Shown piece by piece: positions 6,617 through 13,782 of a stretch of 13,782 nt of DNA; position 1 is the first letter of the stretch; each line of letters opens with the position of its first letter. Where the stretch lies: positions 1 to 13,782 of the forward strand of contig JAVVTJ010000033.1 of the NCBI GenBank assembly GCA_036653755.1, written 5' to 3'. Source of the stretch: RGIG5057 sp036653755. GTDB lineage: Bacteria > Bacillota > Clostridia > TANB77 > CAG-465. A model generated the notes under the pieces. The model searched no databases, had not been told where the DNA came from, and was given only the letters and a program-made list of their open reading frames with translations. Made by a program: the position numbers and the translations under genes.

Positions 6617-7747
6617 CTATTTTTTACTTGATTTATATACTTTTAAAATTTCATTATATATATTTTTTTGTACATCTTGTTTTTCAAGTTTTGTAAAATT
6701 CATAGTCATAATACTTAATTTATCATTTAATATTTTAGTTATTTCGTTATATAACAAATCAACAGTTATATCTTTTTCCTCAATAATTACTCCTGCTCCA
6801 ATACTGCCTAGTACTTTTGCGTTATATAACTGATGATTTTCAGCAGCATATGGAAGAGGTATTAGTATTGCAGGTTTTAACGCAATACTAAGCTCATTTA
6901 TAGTTAAAGCACCTGCTCTTGTTATACATAAATCTGCTACTTTATACATCTTATCCATATTATATACAAATTTTCTTAAATCTAAAAATTCAGATAAATC
7001 AATACCTTTTTCTTTTTCTAAATTTTTAACTAAATTTTTAACATCTTCATAGTTATTTTTCCCTGTTACTAAAATATATAATATATTTTTATCTAATTTT
7101 TCACATATCATTTTTATTATAAGTAAATTTAAAGACTTTGCTCCTTGACTACCAAATGTTATAAACACTATTTTTTTATCACTGTTATTAATTTCTAAAT
7201 CTTTTTTACATTTTTCTATATCTAATTTTTGTATATCATTACTATCAAATTTGGACGGTGTCCCTGTACATACAGTATTAGACATATTGTTTAGCCTTGT
7301 AAGTGCCTCTTTAAAGCCAACCATTATACAACTTGAATATTTAGCAAGCAATTTAACAGAAAGCCCAGGAAATGCATTACTTTCGTGTAACATATATGGA
7401 ATGTGAAGCCTTTTTGCAGCAAGCATAACAGGCACACAAATATATCCACCAGTACCTATTACAATATCAGGTTTAAAGCCCTTTAATATTTTTTCACTAT
7501 CACTTATTCCAACATATGTATTATATACAGCCTTTATATTTTCAACAGTAATTTTCCTAAGTAACTTTCCAGTACGTATACTATATATTTTATACCCTGC
7601 TTTTGGAATTAAATCATTTTCTAAACCAGTTTTTGTCCCTATAAATATAACTTCTGAATCTATGAATTTTTTCATTATTAAATCCGCTATTGCTATACCT
7701 GGGTTTATATGTCCACCAGTTCCAGCACATGCTATTACTACTTTCAA
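6617..7747 (-). CDS. murG: MurG, lipid II synthase (UDP-GlcNAc transferase)
   Basis: MurG adds GlcNAc from UDP-GlcNAc to lipid I on the inner membrane face, giving lipid II. The 376-residue protein (family about 355-380) has the N-terminal glycine-rich loop GTGGHINPG (9-17, with conserved His13). It also has a second loop VIGTGGYICVPVMLAA, the HESNAFPG block, the GSQGAKSLN motif opening the C-terminal domain, and the nucleotide-sugar block TRAGALTINEL...PLPYAAENHQ. The start codon is TTG; ribosome site GAGGTG at 7753-7758, five bases upstream. It lies 15 bases after ftsW and overlaps the ftsQ ribosome site, consistent with one operon. Confidence 0.96.
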   Translation of the reverse strand: MKVVIACAGTGGHINPGIAIADLIMKKFIDSEVIFIGTKTGLENDLIPKAGYKIYSIRTGKLLRKITVENIKAVYNTYVGISDSEKILKGFKPDIVIGTGGYICVPVMLAAKRLHIPYMLHESNAFPGLSVKLLAKYSSCIMVGFKEALTRLNNMSNTVCTGTPSKFDSNDIQKLDIEKCKKDLEINNSDKKIVFITFGSQGAKSLNLLIIKMICEKLDKNILYILVTGKNNYEDVKNLVKNLEKEKGIDLSEFLDLRKFVYNMDKMYKVADLCITRAGALTINELSIALKPAILIPLPYAAENHQLYNAKVLGSIGAGVIIEEKDITVDLLYNEITKILNDKLSIMTMNFTKLEKQDVQKNIYNEILKVYKSSKK

Positions 7748-7762
7748 ATCTACACCTCTACT

Positions 7763-8924
7763 TTATTTACATGATCTTGAAATATTTAAAAGTATACCCA
7801 TCGCACATAAGTTTATAACCAAAGCTGTACCACCATAACTAAAAAACGGAAGTGGCATTCCAGTAACTGGCATTGAACATGTTACAACTGCTATATTAAT
7901 TAATATTTGAAGAGCAAAAACGCTTGTTATTCCTGTTGCAAGTAATGTTCCATATAAATCTTTACATGTCATTGCTATATAATACCCTCTATATATAAAG
8001 AAAGTAAACAGCCCAAGTACTACTGTGCACCCTATAAGTCCTAGCTCTTCTCCTAAAACAGAGAATATAAAGTCATTTTGAGCCTCTGGAAGCCATAAAA
8101 ACTTCTGCCTACTCTGTCCGAAGGCCAAGACCAAATACTCCACCAGTACCTATTGCATATAAACTTTGTGCAGCCTGCCAATTATCACCTTTTAAATCTT
8201 CTTCTGGATTCATAAATGCTACTATTCTTTTTGTTCTAAAAGATTCCTGAAATAATAATTTACCATTTTCAAATTTAATTGAATCAGACAGTACAAAAAT
8301 TCCTCCTGCAATCAATACAAGTAGTATTCCACCAACAACCAATTTAAAATTTAATTTAATACCACTTGCATATATAACAGATAAACTACCTGCTATCATG
8401 ATAACTGTGCCACTTAAATGATTTTGAAAATACATAACTATACAAACTGCAACAAGCATACCAATTGCTGGCATGTATCCAAATATATTACGTATTTTTT
8501 TAAAATTTAAAACTATATATGACGAAACTGCTATTACTAACATTATTTTCATTATCTCTGATGGTTGAAATCTAAAAATACCAACTCCTAGCCATCTTTG
8601 TGCACCTTTTACATTTACACCAATTCCCGGAATAAGTACTGCAATCATAAGAAGTAATGCTACTGCAAACCCTAAATATGCTAATCTTTTATATATGTTA
8701 TAATCTATTTTAGAAATTATTAACATTACAATTATACCTAAAATAGCCCAACCAAGTTGTCTAAATAGAAAATAATTACTATCAGAATATGTATTTAGTG
8801 CTGCATATGAACTTGCAGATGCAAGTATTACTAAGCCACAACATATTAATATTCCTATTACTAGTAACATTGGATAATCTAAACTTTTACCATTTGATTT
8901 ATCAAATAATTTACTTTTAATCAT
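7763..8924 (-). CDS. ftsW: FtsW/SpoVE glycan polymerase, split by a +1 frame change at CTT-CGG-A
   Basis: This SEDS-family glycosyltransferase polymerises lipid II with its partner class B PBP. The first frame (8924 to 8109) encodes 271 residues with about eight membrane helices, the ASSYA motif, GAQRWLGVGIFRFQPSE, and KGDNWQAAQSLYAIGTGG. It stops three codons after CGG (8118-8120). Skipping the C at 8120 after the CTT codon (8121-8123) continues as GQSRQKFLWLPEAQNDFIF and on to 7763, giving a 386-residue protein of normal length. The likely catalytic Asp284 and the last helices lie after the shift, so the unshifted product should be inactive. The ATG start is fixed by an in-frame TGA 12 bases upstream; a mini-ORF overlaps it. 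Whether this is FtsW or the sporulation-specific SpoVE cannot be settled; it is the only SEDS gene here and lies with spoVD. Confidence 0.92.
8117..8123 (-). other. Putative +1 programmed frameshift site in ftsW
   Basis: The minus strand reads GGC-CTT-CGG-ACA-GAG-TAG. Removing one C after CTT gives CTT-GGA-CAG-AGT, restoring the conserved GLGQS block of SEDS proteins. The zero-frame stop follows two codons after CGG. A Leu tRNA with anticodon GAG could re-pair from CUU to UUC. No Shine-Dalgarno-like stimulator lies three bases upstream as in prfB; a GGTGGAG is about 14 bases upstream. Confidence 0.65.
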
Positions 8925-8937
8925 TACCTGTAATCAT
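8917..8937 (-). CDS. Six-residue mini-ORF overlapping the ftsW start (possible coupling leader)
   Basis: ATG-ATT-ACA-GGT-AAT-GAT-TAA (MITGND) has AGGAAGG (8940-8946) close upstream and overlaps the ftsW ATG (8922-8924) in another frame. ftsW's own spacing from that ribosome site is about 15 bases, which is poor. Terminating ribosomes could restart at ftsW. It may equally be chance. Confidence 0.3.
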   Translation of the reverse strand: MITGND

Positions 8938-8954
8938 TTCCTTCCTAATATATA

Positions 8955-9908
8955 TTAAACATAATATCCTACAAAACAAGCTATAATCGTTACAAACCAA
9001 AATACATTAACAATTAAATTTTCTTTTAAACCCATTAACTCAAAATGATGATGTAATGGAGCCATTTTAAATAATCTTTTTCCTTTTGTTATTTTAAAAT
9101 ATAATACTTGTAATATAACTGATAAAGTTTCTAATATACATATTATTGCAACAATTGCTAAGTATAGTGGCATTTTCATAATTATAGCAATTGCAGCAAC
9201 TGCTCCGCCTAATGCTAATGAACCAGTATCTCCCATAAAAACTTTTGCAGGATAAGTATTAAATAACAAAAATGCCAAACATGTTCCTATTGTTGTAAGT
9301 CCTAATATACACATATCCATGTCACCATTATTAAAAGCAATTATAGTAAAAAAAGTCATTATAATAGCTACAACACCTGTAGCTAAACCGTCTAAACCAT
9401 CAGTTAAATTAACTGCGTTACTTGTAGCAAGTAATATAAATGTTGTAAATACAATAAAAGTTCCAAGTGATAAATGAAGTGGTATATCAATAAAAGGAAC
9501 TATTATATCAGTACCTAAATCAAATACATTTATATATAACAGAATAAATATAACAATTGTTATACATAAACCCAATATTTTCTTAAGTGGAGATAATCCT
9601 TTACTATTTTTTAATATTAATTTTTTATAATCATCTATAAATCCTACTATTCCAAAACCTATAATAGCAACAAGTGGCAATATCAATATATGATACTTTA
9701 TACTACTAATTCCAAGCATAACTGCTATAACAATTAACATTATAACTCCACCCATAGTTGGTGTTCCATTTTTTTTAAGATGTTCTTTTGGGCCATCTTC
9801 TCTTACAACCTGACCTACATTAAATTTTTTAAGTATTGGCATTATAATAACACCTAATATGAGTGTTGCTAAAAAAGATATAATTAAATTTAACATTTGT
9901 GCGTTCAT
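8955..9908 (-). CDS. mraY: MraY, phospho-MurNAc-pentapeptide translocase
   Basis: MraY transfers phospho-MurNAc-pentapeptide from UDP to undecaprenyl phosphate, making lipid I, the first membrane step. The 317-residue protein (family about 320-360) has about ten membrane helices. All signature blocks are present: GTPTMGG (48-54), the DD pair in FIDDYKK (92-93), NAVNLTDGLDGL (164-175), MGDTGS with the active-site Asp227 (225-230), and the APLHHHFE loop (283-290). ATG start; the TTAGGGG ribosome region overlaps the murE stop, leaving an 11-base gap. It lies 30 bases upstream of ftsW. In many relatives murF precedes mraY and murD follows it; both are missing here. Confidence 0.97.
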   Translation of the reverse strand: MNAQMLNLIISFLATLILGVIIMPILKKFNVGQVVREDGPKEHLKKNGTPTMGGVIMLIVIAVMLGISSIKYHILILPLVAIIGFGIVGFIDDYKKLILKNSKGLSPLKKILGLCITIVIFILLYINVFDLGTDIIVPFIDIPLHLSLGTFIVFTTFILLATSNAVNLTDGLDGLATGVVAIIMTFFTIIAFNNGDMDMCILGLTTIGTCLAFLLFNTYPAKVFMGDTGSLALGGAVAAIAIIMKMPLYLAIVAIICILETLSVILQVLYFKITKGKRLFKMAPLHHHFELMGLKENLIVNVFWFVTIIACFVGYYV

Positions 9909-9919
9909 CTACATTACCC

Positions 9920-11414
9920 CTAACCTATATTTTCCTCTATATTTTTATCTGGCATTTGACTTGCTATTTCTTTTGCTACTTCTCTATCATCAAAATGCAA
10001 TCTTTTATTTGCTTTAAATATTTGATAATTTTCATGTCCTTTACCACATATTAAAATTATATCGTTTTTCCAAGCAATTCTCATAGCAAATTTTATAGCT
10101 TCTTTTCTATCTTCTATTAATTTATATAATCCAGTAGTTCTTTTTATACCTACTTCTATTTCTTTCATTATATTTAAAGGTATTTCATTTCTTGGATTAT
10201 CTGTTGTTATTATTGTAAAATTTGCATATCTACCAGCTATTTCACCCATTGTACTTCTTTTTTCAGTATCTCTATTTCCTCCACAACCAAATACACATAT
10301 TATTCTACCTTTTGCATATTTTTTTGTACTAGTTAAAATTGCTTCTAAACTTGAAGGATTATGTGCATAATCTACAACTGTTGTAAATGTTTTATTAGTT
10401 TCAACAATTTCACTTCTACCTGGAACTTTTAAACTAGCTAATGCTAAAATTATTGAATCCATTTGACATCCGAAGCATACTACATACACCAATTGCAGCT
10501 AGTGCATTATATACAGTAAACCTACCTGGTATATTTATTCTAATAGTTTCAAGCATTTTATTTATATACATTTTAAATTCCACATATGAACCATTTACAC
10601 GAATATCTGCAGCAGATAAATTAACTTCATTATCTAAACCAAATTTAGCTACTTTACATGGAATCATTTTTAAAAGTTCACTTGAATGAATATCATCACC
10701 ATTTATTAAAGCAAAATCTGAAATTTGAAATAGCTTAGATTTAGCTTGTAAATATTCTTCCATAGTTTTATGAAAATCTAAATGTTCCTCAGATAAATTT
10801 GTAAATACACTTATAGCAAATCTTAAACCATATACTCTATCTAATGATAAAGCATGTGAACTAACTTCCATAACAACATATTCTATTTCACTATCTACCA
10901 TATCTTTAAATAACTTTTGTAATTCCAAAGATTCTGGTGAAGTTCTTACTGATTCTATAACAACTGCTTCATATGTTGTACATATAGTACCAATCATACC
11001 AACTTTTTTACCAGCTGCAATTAATATATCTCTTATCATATATGCAGTTGTTGTTTTTCCTTTTGTTCCTGTTATTCCTATTAATTTTAATTTTTTACTA
11101 GGATTATCATAATATTTACTAGCAATAAGTGCTAATATAACTCTTGTATTTTCAACATAAATTTTAGTAATAGCTTCACTTTTTAATATTTCATCACTTA
11201 ACTGTTCATCATTTTCAATAATAACAGCAACAGCACCATTTTTTATAGCTTCATTTATATAATTATTTCCATTATCTGCATACCCTTTTATAGCAACAAA
11301 AATATCACCAACTGTTATTTTTTTAGAATCATATTCTATTTTGTTAATTTTAACATTTGTTGTACCTATAACTTTTGTTACACCAACATCTTCTAATAAA
11401 TATTGTAAAATCAT
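9920..11414 (-). CDS. murE: MurE, UDP-MurNAc-tripeptide ligase (meso-DAP type), split by a +1 frame change at CTT-CGG-A
   Basis: MurE adds the third residue to UDP-MurNAc-dipeptide in the cytoplasm. The first frame (11414 to 10434) encodes 326 residues with the ATP loop GTKGKTT (116-122), EVSSHALSLDRV, and YLQAK with the likely carbamylated Lys225. After CTT (10473-10475) comes CGG (10470-10472). Skipping the C at 10472 continues as GCQMDSIILALASLKVPGR and on to 9920, giving 497 residues, normal for MurE. The C-terminal part has VDYAHNP, GCGGNRD and DNPR (about 405-408), the meso-diaminopimelate signature, plus GKGHE. Without the shift the ligase domain is lost after 12 unrelated residues. 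ATG start with a strong AGGAGGA site (11422-11428), seven bases upstream. It follows spoVD by 137 bases and has its own likely promoter. Confidence 0.94.
10469..10475 (-). other. Putative +1 programmed frameshift site in murE
   Basis: The minus strand reads AGT-ATG-CTT-CGG-ATG-TCA. Dropping one C after CTT gives CTT-GGA-TGT-CAA-ATG-GAT and joins the central ATP-binding domain to the C-terminal ligase domain. The heptamer CTTCGGA is identical to that in ftsW, as is the direction of the shift. The flanking bases differ, so these are not copies of one another. In the zero frame a TAG follows 12 codons later. Confidence 0.65.
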
Positions 11415-11432
11415 TTTAAAATCCTCCTATAC

Positions 11433-11449
11433 AAACATACTTTATGTTT
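11433..11449 (-). other. Small hairpin just upstream of the murE ribosome site
   Basis: AAACATA and TATGTTT form a 7-bp stem with a three-base loop, five bases upstream of the AGGAGGA site. It could stabilise the 5' leader or modulate initiation. No T-run follows, so it is not a terminator. Confidence 0.35.
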
Positions 11450-11515
11450 ATCACACATATTACATATTAATGCAATATTTTCATAAGTTTTTTTAAAGTA
11501 ATAACTTTTATGTAT

Positions 11516-11544
11516 ATTTTATCATATTATATAAACTATTTCAA
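11516..11544 (-). promoter_or_regulatory. Likely sigma-A promoter for murE and downstream genes
   Basis: On the minus strand TTGAAA (11539-11544), a 17-base spacer and TAAAAT (11516-11521) lie in the 137-base gap after spoVD. Transcription would start near 11509, giving a leader of about 95 bases. This would let murE-mraY-ftsW-murG-ftsQ be made in vegetative cells independently of spoVD. Confidence 0.6.
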
Positions 11545-11551
11545 GTAAATT

Positions 11552-13726
11552 TTATGGTAAATCCAAAGTATCAACACATTTAATAGTAACAATTGATCCT
11601 TTTTCTATAACAGTTCCAGGAGATGGATCTTGCGTTAATACATACCCATTTCCTATAATACGTATATTAAGTCCATTATTAGTTAATGTTTTTTTAGCAA
11701 TTTCTACTGATTTATTACGTATATCTGGAACTGCTACTGTTTGTTTTGCATCTTTTGTTATATAAACACGTATAGATAAACCTTCCATTAAACTTGCACC
11801 TATTTTTGGTATTTGATCTATTATAACATCAGTAGGTTTTAAAGTATTATCAGAAGCTATTTTAAATCCACTTTCATTTAATATTTTTGTAGCTTCTTCA
11901 TATGTTTTATTTGTTAAATCAGGAACAACTTTTTCTTGTATATTATTATCTGCAATTGTATATTCAGGTTTAACATCTAAATATCTTAAACTTTCATCTA
12001 AAATACTACCAACAACCGGGGCACATAATGTACTTCCTTGATGTCCTAGTGGTCCTTTTGGATCCATTATATTTACAACTACAACAAGTTCTGGATTATT
12101 AACCGGAGCAATACCTGCAAAACCTGCCATATATGTGGAACCTACTCCTCTTCCTATCTCAGCAGTAGCTGTTTTTCCTGCAACTCTATAACCTCTTATT
12201 TGAGCAGCTTTTCCTGTTCCTGTTTTAACAGTATCTTCTAAAGCACTAAGTACACTATCTGCTGTATTTTTAGATACAATTTGTTTTACTACTTGTGACT
12301 CAGTTTTTTTAGTAAAATTACCATCTTTTGAACGTATTTCTTTTACAACAAATGGTTTAATTAAATAACCACCATTTGCCATAGCACAATAATTAACTGC
12401 TGTTTGAAGAGCTGTTATTTGTATAGTTTGACCAAATGAAGTAGTAGCTAAATCTACCGCTGTCATTTTATTTTTATCATGCATTATACCTAATTCTTCA
12501 CCAGGAAGATCAATACCTGTTTTACCATATAAATTAAAAGCTTCTAAATATTTACAATATGCTTCTATTCCAAGTCTACTACTTACTTGCATAAATACTG
12601 GATTACAAGAATTCATTATACCTTGCCTTAATGATTCACTTCCATGATTTCTTGGATATCTCCAACATTTTATTGGCCATCCACCTATTTTCATCATACC
12701 AGTACAATTAAACTGTGCTGGAGCATCCATAGTTACTATACCTTCTTCTATTGCAGCAGAAGCTGTTACTATCTTAAAACAAGAACCTGGCTCTGTTGTA
12801 TCTGATATTGCTTTATTTCTCCACATAGCATATAACGCATCACTTTTTTCTTTTGAATTTAATGTATCCCATTTTTGTTTTAATTCTTCTGTATTAGGAA
12901 TAAATGGTTCATTTAAATCAAAAGTAGGAGCATTAGCAATTGCTAAAATTTCACCAGTAGAAGGTCTTATAACTATTGCAGTTGCATAACTACCAATATT
13001 TTCTTTTAAAGCTTTTTTCAAATATTTTTCAGTTATATTTTGAATTGTAGCATCAATTGTTAAAACTAAATCACTACCATCAATTGGATCTACATATTGT
13101 TCATTAGTAAATGGTGTTTCATTTCCTTTTCCATCAGTACTACCTACAATTTTACCAGATATTCCTTTAAGCTCTGATTCATACATAGCTTCAATACCAG
13201 CTAAACCTTGATTATCTGTTCCTACAAATCCTAAAGTATGTGATAAAAGTTCTCCATAAGGATAAATTCTTTTAGTATCTTCATCAACTTTTATACCTTC
13301 TATTTCATTATCAGATATATACTTTAAAATTTCATTAGTCTTTTTAGAATCTAATTTTGAATATATAGTCTCCTGAGAAGTATTTTTATTTAATTTTGTC
13401 ATTACAGTATCTATACTTATTTCTAAAATTTCAGCAAGTTTAGCACCTACTTTTTCTTTATTTTTAACTGTATTTGGTATAATAGTTATTTTACTAGTAG
13501 ATATACTTTGTGCAAATACTTTTTGACCTGTAGAATCATATATAGTTCCACGTTTTGCAGCAACTTCTCGTTCTCTAGTTTGCTGATCATACGCCATTTC
13601 TTTATAATGATCTGCTTTTATAACTTGTATATATATTAATTTACCAAAAAGAAATATAATTACTGATATACAAATCATTAAAATTAAAGCTATATTTTTT
13701 TTATTTTTAAGCAAAACATATGACAA
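11552..13726 (-). CDS. spoVD: SpoVD-type class B penicillin-binding protein with two PASTA domains
   Basis: A 724-residue transpeptidase: one N-terminal membrane helix (about 10-32), PBP dimer domain (REVAAKRGTIYDSTGQ onward), transpeptidase domain, and two C-terminal PASTA domains (about 600-659 and 663-720). Active-site motifs are SCFK (Ser315 nucleophile, Lys318), SCN (373-375), and KTA (518-520) where KTG is usual. It cross-links peptidoglycan with a SEDS partner, probably the ftsW/spoVE product here. SpoVD proteins serve the spore cortex, while a two-PASTA form resembles PBP2B of division, so it may do either. The open frame reaches 13771, but an AAGGAGG site (13735-13741) lies eight bases before TTG at 13724-13726. 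Starting there removes 15 residues that are not part of the family and puts the membrane helix at the usual place. Confidence 0.9.
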   Translation of the reverse strand: MSYVLLKNKKNIALILMICISVIIFLFGKLIYIQVIKADHYKEMAYDQQTREREVAAKRGTIYDSTGQKVFAQSISTSKITIIPNTVKNKEKVGAKLAEILEISIDTVMTKLNKNTSQETIYSKLDSKKTNEILKYISDNEIEGIKVDEDTKRIYPYGELLSHTLGFVGTDNQGLAGIEAMYESELKGISGKIVGSTDGKGNETPFTNEQYVDPIDGSDLVLTIDATIQNITEKYLKKALKENIGSYATAIVIRPSTGEILAIANAPTFDLNEPFIPNTEELKQKWDTLNSKEKSDALYAMWRNKAISDTTEPGSCFKIVTASAAIEEGIVTMDAPAQFNCTGMMKIGGWPIKCWRYPRNHGSESLRQGIMNSCNPVFMQVSSRLGIEAYCKYLEAFNLYGKTGIDLPGEELGIMHDKNKMTAVDLATTSFGQTIQITALQTAVNYCAMANGGYLIKPFVVKEIRSKDGNFTKKTESQVVKQIVSKNTADSVLSALEDTVKTGTGKAAQIRGYRVAGKTATAEIGRGVGSTYMAGFAGIAPVNNPELVVVVNIMDPKGPLGHQGSTLCAPVVGSILDESLRYLDVKPEYTIADNNIQEKVVPDLTNKTYEEATKILNESGFKIASDNTLKPTDVIIDQIPKIGASLMEGLSIRVYITKDAKQTVAVPDIRNKSVEIAKKTLTNNGLNIRIIGNGYVLTQDPSPGTVIEKGSIVTIKCVDTLDLP

Positions 13727-13734
13727 AATATCTT

Positions 13735-13741
13735 CCTCCTT
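13735..13741 (-). promoter_or_regulatory. Ribosome binding site that fixes the spoVD TTG start
   Basis: AAGGAGG, eight bases from TTG at 13724-13726, is the strongest such site nearby. The upstream in-frame ATG at 13769-13771 lies inside a hairpin arm and has no visible site within the window. Confidence 0.75.
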
Positions 13742-13745
13742 GTAT

Positions 13746-13775
13746 AATAATGTTAAGATAAATTTTAACATTATT
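13746..13775 (-). other. Hairpin in the spoVD leader
   Basis: Eleven-base arms AATAATGTTAA/TTAACATTATT enclose an eight-base loop, ending just before the spoVD ribosome site. There is no long T-run after it on the minus strand, so it is a poor intrinsic terminator. It may mark the boundary with the upstream gene, outside the window, or affect spoVD expression. Confidence 0.5.
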
Positions 13776-13782
13776 TATTTAT

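Noticed and set aside
8117..8123. prfB-like stimulation by an upstream Shine-Dalgarno element
   Set aside because: No SD-like sequence sits three bases before CTT in either ftsW or murE, and no clear downstream pseudoknot is visible, so only the slip codon and the hungry CGG are supported.
8109..11414. ftsW and murE as ordinary pseudogenes
   Set aside because: Both downstream halves are fully conserved with no further lesions, both genes are normally essential, and both breaks are the same heptamer. Decay would not produce this pattern.
1..13782. CRISPR array, tRNA or rRNA genes
   Set aside because: No regularly spaced repeats, and no tRNA or rRNA core motifs were seen on either strand.

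Overview
The window reads as part of the chromosome of an endospore-forming, low-GC Firmicute of the class Clostridia. The evidence is strongly AT-rich DNA, AGA/AAA-type codon preference, GGAGG-type ribosome sites with many GTG/TTG starts, three kinds of sporulation or germination gene (spoVD, spoIID, gerA-type operon), and a MurE with the DNPR signature of meso-diaminopimelate peptidoglycan. No species can be named from this sequence. All ten recognisable protein genes lie on the minus strand, so biological order runs from base 13782 down to base 1.

Region A (13782-5697) is a division and cell wall (dcw) cluster: spoVD, murE, mraY, ftsW/spoVE, murG, ftsQ/divIB. Together they make the UDP-MurNAc-tripeptide, lipid I and lipid II, polymerise and cross-link glycan at the septum or spore cortex, and supply one divisome scaffold protein. 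murF and murD, often found inside such clusters, are not here. Stops, ribosome sites and starts are tightly packed from murE to ftsQ. murE also appears to have its own sigma-A-type promoter, and the cluster ends at a strong bidirectional hairpin terminator (5650-5684).

Region B (5190-5696) has no protein gene but is not empty. It holds a perfect-consensus plus-strand promoter (TTGACA-17-TATAAT), a locally GC-richer stretch that looks like a structured RNA, a 12-bp palindrome, and a 13-bp perfect inverted repeat that brackets the promoter and has a third partial copy at the ftsQ stop. I could not assign it to a known RNA family.

Region C (5189-71) is sporulation and germination: spoIID (engulfment lytic transglycosylase), then a gerAA-gerAC-gerAB germinant receptor operon in the order A-C-B.

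The most striking observation concerns translation. Both ftsW and murE are split by a +1 frame change at the same heptamer, CTT-CGG-A. In each case skipping one C after the CTT (Leu) codon restores a full-length, family-consistent protein. By my reading these are the only two in-frame CGG codons in about 12 kb of coding sequence. The layout mirrors known +1 recoding sites in which a CUU codon slips next to a slowly decoded codon (yeast Ty1 CUU-AGG-C; bacterial prfB CUU-UGA-C). I infer that CGG is unassigned or starved in this organism and that CUU-CGG-A is a programmed +1 frameshift site that essential cell wall genes must pass.
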